DNA of 64,000 bases from Oasisia sp. SBJ-2009 (lineage: Eukaryota > Annelida > Polychaeta > Sabellida > Siboglinidae): contig OZ024865.1 in NCBI GenBank assembly GCA_964017155.1, positions 38,631,426 to 38,695,425 on the forward strand, written 5' to 3'. Shown one piece after another: positions 38,501 to 52,504 of the stretch. A program made the position numbers and the translations under genes. Every line of letters starts with the position of its first letter. The first letter of the stretch is position 1. The notes below the pieces were generated by a model that ran no database searches, was not told the DNA's origin, and was given only the letters and a program-made list of their open reading frames with translations.

Positions 38501-41500
38501 TCCGTGATTAAGGTGACCTTTATCGATAAAAGCACAAGGCTGCCATAATAGAATAGAAACACACACAAGTATTTGTACAAAGAAAACCTATCAATATATG
38601 AAGTACACAAGAAAATAAAACATGACTGCCAGATCCCCAGTAATGGGGGAAATCTAAAAATAATACAGATTATGCTTACATGTATTGATAAACTGTGCAA
38701 ATTTCAACTTGATTGGTGTAGAATTAAGAAAACGTGATTTTTCTGAGTAAACAGTTGAAATGTGTGCCTTGACACACAACTTTTGTTCCAGGTGCTGTTT
38801 ACGTCAACGCGGGCAGCCCGACAGTGCTGTGAGAAGCTTCACAACACGTCCAAGATGGGCAAGATTATGACTGTCATTGTTGACAGCATGGGTATGCTCT
38901 TGATTGTTCATGCTTGGGTTGTAAAAATGGAGTCAAACCTGCCGAGTTTTGTGGCTGAAATCTGTACATTTCCCTGAATGAATCTACCTTTTTGTTGCAT
39001 ATTGCATAATCAACGATACTGCAATTAAGTGTCACCATATACAGATATAATAATAATAATAATTTTTTATTTGTAAGGCGCCGCATATCCGGAAATATTT
39101 CTGCTCAGAGGCGCATAAAATACAGTGTAACACATAATATTTAAAATATTCATAATCAATTAAACTTGCACGTCAAGACGCAATGTTAAATGAAAATAAT
39201 AGATAATTAAATAAAGCTTCTAAAAGTCATAGTTTATAAGCTAAGCTTATCAGCAATAAATAGATTTATTTTATTTATTTTATTATAAATTTATTGCACT
39301 GCAAACTTGAGCATTGTAGTATAATTTAACTTACTTTGGAGCTTAATTGCCGAAAATGACTACAACGTTTCGACCCATCATCTACGGCCCTTGTTCACGT
39401 ACTGGTGTCACGTGTGTAGCCTCAGATTTCGGTGGGATAACTTGGTTATAGATGGCAGGCAGATGGTATCCCTGGTCTCTGTTCATTGTAGGAGCTCTTT
39501 GTTTGATGTAAATAGCCAACTTCATCTATAACCAAATTATCCCGCCGAAATCTGAGGCAACACACGTGACACCAGTACGCGAACAAGGCCCGTTCTCATC
39601 TTCGACAATTAAGCTCCAAAGTAAGTTAAATTATACTACAATAAACCATTCTTGGAGCCATGAACAATATATCAGGGTCCGTACAGGACCTTGAAAGTCT
39701 TGAAAAGCCTTGAATTTGATAGAACCAAATTCAAGGCCTTGAAATCCTTGAATTCTATAGAGTAGTCTTGAAAAGTCTTGAATTTAATTGTGGTCAATAA
39801 AATATTATTTTGACTCGGTTGTGATGAATAACAGCCAGAAAAGGAAAAGCCCATGCAAAAAATAACTTGTGCACATTGGGCAATTGGCATTTCATTGTGG
39901 TCGGCGCCATTGTTTTCTTAGTCGAGTAAAATGTTTAATGTTAACTTATTTTACTGCGCTTAAAAGTACACATGTCATTAAAACCGTCTTGAATTTTTTC
40001 ATGTCCTTTTTCAAATGTCCAGATGTGTACGGACCCTGATATATTCAATATAAATTTGAGATGTTCCCTTGTGCTGCAGGAGCTGAGAGGGACCGTATAT
40101 ACAGCGACCTGATCGCCGACAAACCCCTCCCCCGACCCATGTCACCCAAGACCCCCCAGGCAAAGGACCCCCGTCACAAGCTCGTCGACCTCCCCCCGTC
40201 GCTCGAGATGCCCGTCGCGGTCGACCGACCAGTGCCCGCCAGCGATCGGTCAGCCTCGACTGACCACTCGGGTTTCTGGACGCCGGGCAGCGGAAGTGCG
40301 GCGTCGTCGGACCGCGGCTACGGCACGTCCAGTCTGCCCTACCCCGACAGCATAGGGGGCTACTCCACCACCCCGTCGGCGCAGTCGGACATGAGCTACC
40401 CCCCGAGTGCCCCACACACGCCCCAGGTGGGGTTCATCGACGGCAACATGATGCAGATGGCGCCACCGGTGGCGGGGTACGACGGCGGGATGTCGGGCGG
40501 CGAGGGGATCATGTTTAACGCGGACTCGTTCCAGCACCCTCCACCCCAGTTTGGGGCGCAGCCGGGGTACGAGGCGCAACCTCATAACTTCGACCGGTCG
40601 TATAAACAACAGCAGCAGCGGCCGGGGTATGGACAGTACGACCAGTCGTTCGGGAAGAAGGAGAGAGGGAGGGATCGGAGGGAGAGCCGGTGGGAGTGGA
40701 ACGATAGGGATAGACAGAGGAGGGATCGGCACCGGGGAGGGAAGGATCGGGGCCGGTATCACTCCCACCACAAGGGAAGGGACGAGGAGAGGGAGCACAG
40801 GGAGAGGGATAGACACCGCGGCGGAGCAGGAGGAGGGGAGTGGGGAAGGGATCACGGAAAGGACTGGAACAACGGGAGGAACCGGGACTGGGAGAACGGG
40901 AGGGATTGGGAGGAGGGGAGGCAGTGGGACAGCGGAGGAGCGAGGCAGCGAGACTGGGAAGGGGAGTGTAATAGCCGCGACGGCAGCTGGAATAAAGACA
41001 TGGCTGAGCAGCAGCAGTACCCGCCACCCCCGCTACCACAGCCCCCGCTACAGATGCAGCAGCCGCCCCTCACTCCAATGCCGCCGTCGGTCCCCCTCAT
41101 GCCACCGACGCACATACCCCCTGTGCCGCCTCCGCAATCCACCCCGATGCTGCCGCCGCCGACGGTGGCGCCGCCTATGCCAGACATTACGACGGCACCG
41201 CCGCCCCTCCCGCACTCCGTGATGGCGCCACCCCCGGCGAGGCTCAGTCCCGAGATCGACTCTCGGCGCAGCACCAGTCTCGAGGCGAGGATACAATCGC
41301 TTCTGCGACAGAACTCCGATTTCGACGACACCGGCGGCGACGCCGACCAGCCGACGCCGCCTGACGATGACGCGCCGCCGTTGCCGCCGACGACAGAGGA
41401 TGTCGAGCCCCCGCCGCTCCCCCCTGAGCCGGAGGAGTGCGCGCCCCCTCTACCGGAAGAGAGCGCACCCCCTCTTCCCACGGACGCCGACGGGGAAGCG

Positions 41501-44500
41501 GTTTGCGATATCCCCAGCAACGGGATCTTGTCGAGCGGGGAGATGTTGTCGACGTTCCACACGTGGGCGACTAGTGACTTTGTACAGGAGGAAAGCGTCG
41601 AGGTCGGCGCGGATCGGACGCCTGTACCCGCCGCTGATGTCATCAACGTCACTGAAGTCACTAGTGCCGACATCGCCGACGCCGCCGCGCAAAAAACGAC
41701 CGTCGTTGTCGACGACGACGATGATGACCATATGAGTCTGTCGTCATTGAGCAGCGGCGAGGAGAAACTCGAGGTGACTGCGCCGCCGCCCCCTGGTGTC
41801 ATGCAGCAGCAACACCCGCCGCTTGGTGGCGTAATGTTCGCAAGCCCGACGCTGCTGCCGACGTGGGCGCTTGACGCGAAGATGCAGATGCAGAACATGT
41901 ACGGCGTGTCGATGATGACACCGATGCCAGGGACGTCGTTCCTCAACAGTCCGTCGGTGAATCATGAGTACGAGGAGGAGCAGATGTTTAGTGGGGTACT
42001 AGAGAAGGTCATCGCGGAGCTGCGGGTCGTCATGATGAAGGATCTGAGCAAGAAGATGGTGGAGACGTCGGCCTTCAAGTCGTTCGAGGGTTGGTGGGAC
42101 AACGAGAAGAACAGACACAAGGTGTGTGTCATCGCTTTATGTATTTATACTTTATATTTTGTTTTAATAGAGTACGAAACAATGTCACACAGAATATTGT
42201 AAACAAATGAAATGGTAAATTCTTTTAATTAATGTTTATTTTTAATACAATAATGCTATCGACCTATTTTATATAAACGTTATTTATTATAATCAATATA
42301 TTTTCTTTTAAATAATGTTAAATAATTTATTAATGTAATTTTTATAATTATTTAAATATTTTATATTTAATTATATTTGTTTATAATAACAGTTTATTTT
42401 TTTTATCTATTTATTACTACTGTGGTTATGCAGTGTATTTATATTGTTGTGAACTATATATTTTATCTAAAGCTTTATTGTAAGTATGTATATGATGTAT
42501 GTATGCATGTAAGACGATGGCCCATTGAAAATCACGATATACCACGTGACATGGTTACCATCAAGAAATAAAGCTTTTACTTACTTATTATGTAGACACC
42601 TGTCCAACTGTTATTCAGACAGGAGAACTTGTTTTCGATGAGTTAAAAAGATCTTTCAAGATCATAGATATTGTCAGTTATCTTTTGAAAATGTGGTTGT
42701 TATTTATTTCAGGTCACAATATACACATCTTCACTGGCTTATATGTATGCATGCGAGTTGACATGCACGGGTCTACCAAGACATTCGTGATTGGCAAAAA
42801 TGTTATCCTGTCTAAAGCCATACGGGATATAATTTGTGTACGGGATGAAAATTACTGAATGTCATGAAATTTTGTCAGTTAAAATAAGAGCCTCGAATGC
42901 ATAGAATTTTCTAAACAGCATGGTGTCTTATTTTGTGCACGGGATGGAAATTACTGAATGTCATAGAATTTTGTCAGTTAAAATCAGCACCTTGAAAGTT
43001 TATAATTTTCTAAATGGCGTGGAGAGGGCAGGGATTGTATTGTCTTCATAGATGAATTGGTGGACATTCATAACATTTAGTTCTCTGCCACTGGAAACAA
43101 ACTTAATCATTTATCAGTTCGCTTGCCTGCCTTGCCACAAATTTTGCATTGTTCTGTGTCATTTTAAGTGATTCTGCAGATGTGTTGTTTGATGTTAATA
43201 CGTATGATGTTTTAGTCTGTGAGTAAACAGGTAAACACAGTATGATACATTATTTTTATTTTGTAATCTTTCATTCAAATTTATTTTCATTCACAGAAAA
43301 TTATACCAAATACAACAGACAAATTATCAGTTGCCAAGGCGACCACTGCCCCGACACCAAAAATATCCGACTTCGACTCGATATCGACGCTGTTTGACAG
43401 TCAGTCAAAGGGACTGGGGAGGGCATTTGGCGTGGGAGGCATACTGGGCCTGAGAGGAGCCGTACCAAAACTGCCGTCGTTTAGGGTAAGTCTTAGGGTT
43501 AATTGAATTGTTCAATTAACATGTTTTACAATGGAAGTTAAAATACTTGACATTTTTATTATTTTAAATAGCATCAGATCAGACCCAATCTTGTTCATGA
43601 CAGTTTCTCGTTAAAATGTCTCAGTTTTCATATTAAAATGTTGCCCAGAATTGCTTATTAATTTCTAAACATAAACATATATATATATATAAAGATATTA
43701 TCATCCATGTCACCAGGGGTGAGGTTGACCAAGGGTACCATCATCTTATTCTTTGTGTTTTCTTTCCTCATTTTCTCTCACTGTTCTCTATCAACAGCCT
43801 CCAACTCCTTCTGTCTTTTGCTGTAGTTCTCCGTTCTCCTCCCACTCTTTCCAGATCTCTTTTAATGCAGTCCTCCCATCATATCAGTTTTCCTCATACG
43901 TACATATTATATAAAACATTTAGTACATAAAAAACAATAGTAATGAAATAAATTGAACAAATAATAGTAAAGTGTGTTTTGAAATATGTTCTCTGCGATT
44001 CAGCGGAAATTCCGGCCGCCATCACCTCCACCCCCAGATGAAAAGTTCCGGGGCCCAAGAACACCTGAAGGGTCGGGTAAGTGAAGTGTCCTGTAGACAA
44101 GGTGTTGTCAGTCAAACTACAAAATACGATTGAGTTAGTAATAGCTCATCTAGGTTGGAACCTCGACATTATATCTATACCTGCCAGTACTACAAAATCG
44201 TAAAATTCCAAACGTTTTATGGTATGTTAAACTTTAATAGTGTAAGAGCGTCAGTTTTGTGTTATTGTTTAATGATAATTTTTTAATTTTTTCTTTTAAG
44301 TTGAAAATGAATATACATCTTTTTTCTATGTAGCATAAAATTCTTGTGAGAGTGATTAATACATATCCTTGCTCTACTGACATATATATTAACTGCTATT
44401 TTATGTACAGAAACAAACTTTTAATTGGGTTTTATTTCACAGAAAATTACTAAATTATTTTATGCATTGTATAGTCAAACATATGGCATGATGAGCCGAT

Positions 44501-47500
44501 TGGTATTATTTGGATGACCTTGACCTCTGGGACTTTCTCGATCCGTGCTTGTAGATAACGATGACGTATCAGACGTAGAATCTCTGCCAGCAAAAGGAAA
44601 AACGAAGAAGCCACTGATTGACGACACTGACAAGTCGGATTCAGATTCTGATGGTTAGTTAATTATTAGAACCTTTTTACTGTAACTACTAATACTACGT
44701 AATAATAGTAACACTTCTATAAGGGCTTTATCCTTGAAAGTTCAGGCGACGCAAGAAATTATATCTTTAAGTGTAGTCATAATTGGGGACAGGCAAGGAT
44801 CATACATCTTCACTAAAATGGTTACTTTTCACAGCATTTAATAAAATTATTTGGTTTTGTTACATGATCAACCATAAAGTCTAATTGATGTTCAGTTGAT
44901 ATTTTATGTTACAAAAAATTACTTATTAAATTACTTTTACTTATTAAATTACTATTTATATGTATTTAATATTCTTTGTTATATTAAATATTTATTCTAA
45001 TGATGGTTTTATTGTTGCTGGATGTTAGATGCCTCTGAATAGGTTTCTTATTTGTTTACACAATTCAAGATTTAGGTCACACTCAACATATGATTAATTC
45101 CATGTCAAATCATTCACTCAAAGCATCTCCTAAATACAATTTTAATAACATTTTGCAGTTATTTACTCACACAAGACAATAAACACTGCAGATTAAAAAA
45201 CAAACAATATATAAGCCAGTGAACGTTGACTTTATCCGCATATTGACTGTTACATTAACATCCATAACTTGAAAATATTAAAAGCAGAGTTATGGGTTTT
45301 AGTATAATGGTTAGTATGTAAATGAGGTCAAAGTTCAGTGGCATCTTAAATATTTGACAGATTTTTTAATTTTGCATTTTGATAACTCGTTAAAATATCA
45401 TCAAAGTTGGATTCGAGTGATTTTAAAATGCTCTTACTGATTGATTTGACACAAAGTGGCCAATTGAAACTCTACCTGGCATGTTGATGTTTCACCCATG
45501 ACCTTGCGATGTAGATGAGGAGGAGGAAGATGATGATGATGAGGAGGAGAGCAGTAGCGGAGCAAGTGAGGATGAGGAGAGTGAAGAAGCATCTTCAGCT
45601 GATGAAGAGGAGGAAGATGAAGATGAGGACGTAGAAATGCAATCAGACAAGTGAGCAACTTATGTGTTGTGCTGGTTTCTTTCATTGTCGATATTGATTT
45701 CAGTTATTTTATCACACCACTTCCAGGCTTCATGGGCATTTCTGCATTGCAGCCACCTTGCTATTAAGGTTGCCATGGGACTATCAAATGTTTTTTTTCA
45801 TAACAACAACAAGAATACGTGTACATGATCAATCAAAACAAAAAAGTATTGTTACGTGGTGGTCGCAAGGCACATAATGTGCCATCTTCCTGTGACCCCA
45901 AAACATAAACTTATTAAGTACAGACACATATATATGTATACACGTAGAATCACGAAATCGCTGTTCTCAGTATAATTTATTTGACAATATAATTGATTTG
46001 ACAACGGAATTGAGAATCTTTTGTAAATCCAAACAGTTTGTCTTTTTAAATAAACGATTTTAGTTACACTCTACACATCTGTGATTTAGGCAACGCACAT
46101 GGTTAAGGTAGCTAGATATATATTGTTTAGATATCACAGATTTGAATTTATGTCGGGATTTGAGATTTTGAATCTTATAATCAAGGTTATTCCATAGTTT
46201 TGTAACTATTCTCATAATAGTTCAGTATAGTGAGTTAGTCTCACTAATATGACAAATTCACCAATCAGACCATTTTCGTCCAGATCTGAGGGTGGTCTTT
46301 TTGTGAGGTTTGTGCTGTACTCAACTTTACTGTGGTTTTTTTATGCATCGGCTGAAATATGCATGTAAGCTGACACATGGTTTTATACTCACAGAACAAA
46401 CTTTGTTCTTTATAATTTACACCTAACCAGTAATCATCCAATAATGCGTTTGTGTAGTAAGCATAGAAAAGGTTTACTATGTGACAGGAGATTACAAAGA
46501 CTAAAAGTCGCTGTCATAAGTGCCACCCGAGTTTAGATTGTTGAAACCAATCCTCAATTGAAAATAACAAAATGAAACTTACACAGTCTTACCAAATATA
46601 AAACAACACCAAAATATCTTCTAAAAGGTATGTTTGACGTCTAAATGTGGTGTCTGTCTGACATATATGGAATTAGGGATGGGTGGGTGGTTTGTGTGTT
46701 GATTTATATGTGTAAAGTCATGTAGGACCCAGCAGGAGAGAGTGTATCTTTGAAAAACACAAGCTACACGAGATAAATGAAACTGCCTAAGTTCCGAAAT
46801 TGTAGCGGGTATAATCGACCCACTGCCCCCTCGATCAACAGTTCTGCGCACTTCGGAGCGACCAGCGCTCCCCGTGTGTGATGATTTGTTGATGTATTTT
46901 TGGAGCACTGGTTAATAATAATAACTTTATTGTCCAATCATAGAGTGGAAATACATTTTGCACTTTGGAGGTTGCATAAAAACACAATATTTAAGTCACA
47001 TAGTAATGCATGTTATATACAGTAAAATCAAGCATGTAAATATGTAAACCGTAGCTAAAATATATATTATATATATATTGGAATAAATAAATATGCTAAA
47101 ACAATATGACAATATTATAATAAGATTAATTAATTAAGATGATAAAACAACATTGCATTGGCAGCGGTAAAGACTGTGATAGGTCAACGATTACTTTGGG
47201 GGGCTGATTCAGATACTTGATGGAGGATGGAATGAAGGACTTAGGGACATTCTGTATCTCCTTCCAGAGAGGAGAAGGTCGTAGCGGTCGTGTAAGAAGT
47301 GGGTGGGGTCAGATCAGATTTTGGTTGCCAGTTGCACGTGTACACAAGGACACGTGTGGATGTATGGGAGATGGAGAGACTGTGATGTGGTTGTAATTGT
47401 TTCAGAGAGGAGAGTGATACAGAACAGGATATCTCCAAGCCCGGGACAAGTCAGAAAGACGAGCCAGAGAAACCTAAACTGGAAAATGGGTGAGTGCCAA

Positions 47501-50500
47501 TGTTCTTGAGGGACCCCGAAATGATGGACGAAAAGCCATATGTCAATATATCAAAAAGTTAAGAAGAAAAATTTATCATACAAGTAATTTTTGACACATT
47601 TCAGAGTGCAGTAAGTATGGACGATAACCTACTATCAGTATTTGCAAAAATATATATGTAGACCAGAAGAAATAACTAGGAAATTTGTCAGACAAAATGC
47701 TAGCAATTAAGTAGATGTGGATAGCAACCATGTATGTGCCTGCTTGGTTATAGTTAGGTGACATATATCAATGTGTCTTTGCAGTGATGTGACAAAGACA
47801 CCCGAGGCTGTCACATCAGAAGACACCCGGTCTCGCCTGTCACCGATAATCGAAGTCGAACAACCGAAGAACCAGAAGAGGGCGTCACCGGGCGAGACAA
47901 CACCGACTGAAACGGACGTTTCCAAGAAGTCGATTGACGCAAAAAAAGACACTGAAACACCTACTGACACCAAAGATATGCCAAACGATGCCGCAACGAA
48001 AAACGGGGATCAGGTGGCGCCTCCTACTGGCGATGGTATTGCGGACTTGAAGGACTCCGTCGAACAACTGGCGGAGGTGGATGTGTGTGACGTCCACACG
48101 ACCGGCATGCTCTCGGTCGACAGTGGGCTTGAGAAGGACGTTGCCATGGCGCTTCTGCAGATGCACGATGACCAGGTAGTGGTCAGCGAACCAGCGGTCA
48201 CTCCGCCTAAACCAGAGGAGCCGTCGTCGCACTACACAATGACTGCCGAGCACAACTACTTCGCACCGCCGAAAAGCGCCGCGGACAAGCACGTGGCGCC
48301 GCCCGGCGGGAAGCACGTAACCGCGGAGATGGACTTGACCGATTCGGCGTCGGAGGGCGAGCCAAACCTGATCCCGTGCCTGCCCCCGACGATACAGGCT
48401 GACCACAACTACTGCCGGCCGTTCCATCCGGTTGAGGAGGGCGCGGCACCGGTCAAAAAACGGGCACGGAAACGCACGGCGTCGACGTCGAGTAACATTT
48501 TATCGCTGTCCGACATCGACAATCCCGTCGCGAAGATCACCGACAGCGACATTCCGGAGGCGCTGGAGTTCGTCGAAGTCGAGGAGACGAAGAAGCCGAA
48601 GAAGAAGGCGTCGAAGGCGAAGGGGCACGGCCGCAAGCTCGCCGACGTCACGAATCTGTCGCGCGGGAGTCGAGAGCTCGCCAGCCTCCTGCCAACGATC
48701 GTCGAGAAGCCGAGCTTCACGCCGCGCCCGATGCAACAGGAGATGGCGATCACGTACGAGTTCCTCTTCAAGGGCATCGATCAGGAGGACGTCACTTATC
48801 TGCAGCAGCGGTACGAGGAACTGCTTCAGGACGACAGTATGCAGACGTACTGGCTGCACGACACGCATTGGGTCGAACACACGCACACGCTCATACCAAA
48901 TCCCGCTCCGCCAAAGAAGAAGCGGCGACACAATGCTGATGTGACCACCACCATGCACACCACAGGTAACAAACGGCATAGTCGAGATTCACACTGGGAA
49001 CGTTGTCGGTGTTTTGTCAGAATAAAAAAAAAATGGACCTGATCAAATGCTAAAACCTCTTCACAGCTGCCACTAACCAGGGGACTATTTTCACTAAGAT
49101 ATAGAGCTCTTAAGGAAATTTCATCCTTAAACAAACCCTGTTGTTTAATTAAAATTAATCTGTTGTTTAATTAAAATTAAAGAATTTTGTCTAAATGCAA
49201 ATATCCATTGCGATATTACAGAGGACACTATTTCTATGATACACCAGCGACACTGTCCCGCTGGCACATCGTGGTATTGACAGTTTTTTCATGTATTCAA
49301 AATCACTGTTAAGGATCAAAAGTGATTTTAAAGTCCAAAATCGTGTTAAAGAGTCCTTAAAACGGTTAATGAATGGTACGCTGATCGTCAGAGTCAACAT
49401 GCATGCACGTATTTTATAAAACTAGCTATGAAAATAGCAATGTAATTTTGCACTCGCCTGTTATGTGAACAAAATGGCAACATATGACTCAAGTGCGACT
49501 CCATCATTTACAATCTTCCAGATATTCGTCATTTCCCTACCGATACAGTTTGCCAGTTGCGTAATCAACGATAGTTTGTTAGTGTTTCTTAATTCACTTT
49601 AGGGCTTTATGCAGGATAAAATTATTGCCAGTCACACATGTTTTGGTGGACACATGGATGTTAACTGTTAAGCTAGTTTACGAACTTTCAGATGTGCCTG
49701 ATGACCTAAAATGGGCTACAAACACACATACGACACCATTTACACTCACTTTCAAGGCATAACTAACAATATCTATGGTTTTGGAAGACCTTTTTTTGTG
49801 CTCTCACTTGCTATCGCTGGTTATACAGGGGCAGCAAGAACAGAGGGCTACTACAAGATCAGTCACCACGAGAAGTCAGGGTACTTACGGCACGCTCGTG
49901 GAGTGCAGGAGTCACAGAACGCAGACAGCGATGGACCACGCCTCGTTTTTGTGAGTTCAGTGCTACCACCTGGAGTTTACACATGTACTTGTCACGTGGT
50001 TGTGCCACCTGTTGAATGATACCTGTACTCAAATGTCTTATCTTACATCATTGTGTTGCTTTGCACTGCTGTGTCGTGTCATATCAAATTGCTATGTCAC
50101 AAGGCGCTGTTGTGTCATTTAATGTCACTTTCCACAAGTGTGTCAGTGTTTATCATCAGACTCGCATGCAGCATTGCGTCATTTTGCATTGTAACAGAAC
50201 ATTTTCAAAAATTATTGCAAGACGCTCTTGCAACAAGTCAGTGTGTCGCTGTGTCAAGTCACTATGTCTTGTTACTACATTGTCACAACGTCGTGTCACC
50301 ATGTTGTGTCATGAATTCATGTCACGCTGTGTCACTACACCATGTCAATGCATCATGTCACCACACCACATTACCACTTTGTGTCATTACATCAATTCTA
50401 TACATTGCGTCACTGCTTCATGTCTCTACGTCATGTCTATACATTACATCAATATGCTGTGTCACTACATCGTTTATATACATTACATCAATATGTTGTG

Positions 50501-52321
50501 TCCATACATTGTGTCACTACGACATGTCACTACGTCATGTCTATACTTTGCATCAATATGCTGTGTCACTACATCGTTTCTACATATTACATCACTATGT
50601 CATGTCGATACATTACATCACTATTTTGTGTCGATACACTGTGTCACAACGACGTGTCACTGTCCTCCAGGACCCGGAGGTGGTGAAGAAGAAGGCGGAG
50701 AAGTCTCGTGAGGCGAGGTCAGAGTCGCGGCGCTGGCAGAACGTGCTCTCCTCCATGGGGGAGGACTGTGGGGACCTGCTCAAGTTCAACCAACTCAAGG
50801 TCTGTGGTGGCTGGCGTGTGGGGCTGTGTCAGATTGTGTTTGTGACTTTGTGTTTGTCAGTGTTAGGTCCATGTGAGATTGGGTTTGTGTTTGTCTCTTA
50901 GTGTTAGGTCCATGTGATATTGTGTTTGTCTGTCAGTGTTAGATCCATGAGAGATTGTCTTTGTGTTTATCTGTCTGTGTTAGATGCATGTGAGATTGTG
51001 TTTGTTTGTCAGAGTTAGATCCATATGATATTGTGTTTGTCTGTCAGTATTAGATCCACGTGATATTGTGTTTGTGTTTGTCTGTCAGTGTTAGATCCAT
51101 ATGATATTGTGTTTGTCTGTCAGTATTAGATCCATGTGAGATTGTGTTTGTGTTTATCTGTCAGTGTTAGGTCCATGTGAGATTGTTTTTGTGTTTGTCT
51201 GTCAGTGTTAGATCCATGTGATATTGTGTTTGTGTTTATCTGTCAGTGTTAGGTCCATGTGAGATTGTTTTTGTGTTTGTCTGTCAGTATTAGATCCATG
51301 TGAGATTGTGTTTGTGTTTATCTGTCAGTGTTAGGTCCATGTGAGATTGTTTTTGTGTTTGTCTGTCAGTATTAGATCCATGTGAGATTGTGTTTGTGTT
51401 TATCTGTCAGTGTTAGGTCCATGTGAGATTGTTTTTGTGTTTGTCTGTCAGTGTTAGATCCATGTGAGATTGTGTTTGTGTTTATCTGTCAGTGTTAGAT
51501 CCATGTGAGATTGTGTTTGTGTTTATCTGTCAGTGTTAGATCCATGTGAGATTGTGTTTGTGTTTGTCTGTCAGTGTTAGATCCATATGATATTGTGTTT
51601 GTCTGTCAGTATTAGATCCATGTGAGATTGTGTTTGTGTTTATCTGTCAGTGTTAGGTCCATGTGAGATTGTTTTTGTGTTTGTCTGTCAGTGTTAGATC
51701 CATGTGACATTGGGTTTGTGTTTGTATGTCAGTGTTAGATCCATGTGAGATTGCGTTTGTGTTTATCTGTCAGTGTTAGATCCATGTGAGATTGTGTTTA
51801 TCTGTCAGTGTTAGATCCATGTGAGATTGTTTTTGTGTTTGTCAGAGTTAGATCCACGTGAGATTGTCTTTGTGTTTATCTGTCAGTGTCAGAACCATGT
51901 GAGATTGTGTTTGCATTTGTCTGTCAGAGTTAAATCCATGTGAGATTGTGTTTATCTGTCAGTGTTAGATCCACATGAGATTGTCTTTGTGTTTGTCTGT
52001 CAGTGTTACATCCATGTGTGTTTTGTCATTGCTGCATTTCGTTGCGCAACGAAAATGTTTGTTTAAATGATGTGGTGTCATTATTGTGAAACCTACTATG
52101 TTGTCATGAAACATGTATTGTGGCACTTTATATTGATAGTTACTTTGTATTGTTATGGCAATGGAAATCTTCATCCAAATCAGTCAATTACTCACATGTG
52201 TGCACAGGTGAACACATGGGCAATAGCATGCAAATGCAAACACAGACACGCACGCACATACACGCGCGCACACGACTTCTCACACACCAGACATATGCTT
52301 GCAACACACTCACATACACTC

Positions 52322-52401
<80 letters not shown>

Positions 52402-52457
52402 ACACCACACCACACCACACCACACCACACCACACCACACCACACCACACCACACCA

Positions 52458-52504
<47 letters not shown>

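Noticed and set aside
40250..41946. Large minus-strand and +2/+3 frame ORFs over SETD1 exon 6
   Set aside because: GC-rich shadow frames of the real exon.
50016..50901. Long ORFs rich in Cys, His and Thr
   Set aside because: Products of a degenerate minisatellite in SETD1 intron 13; only 50671-50799 is coding.
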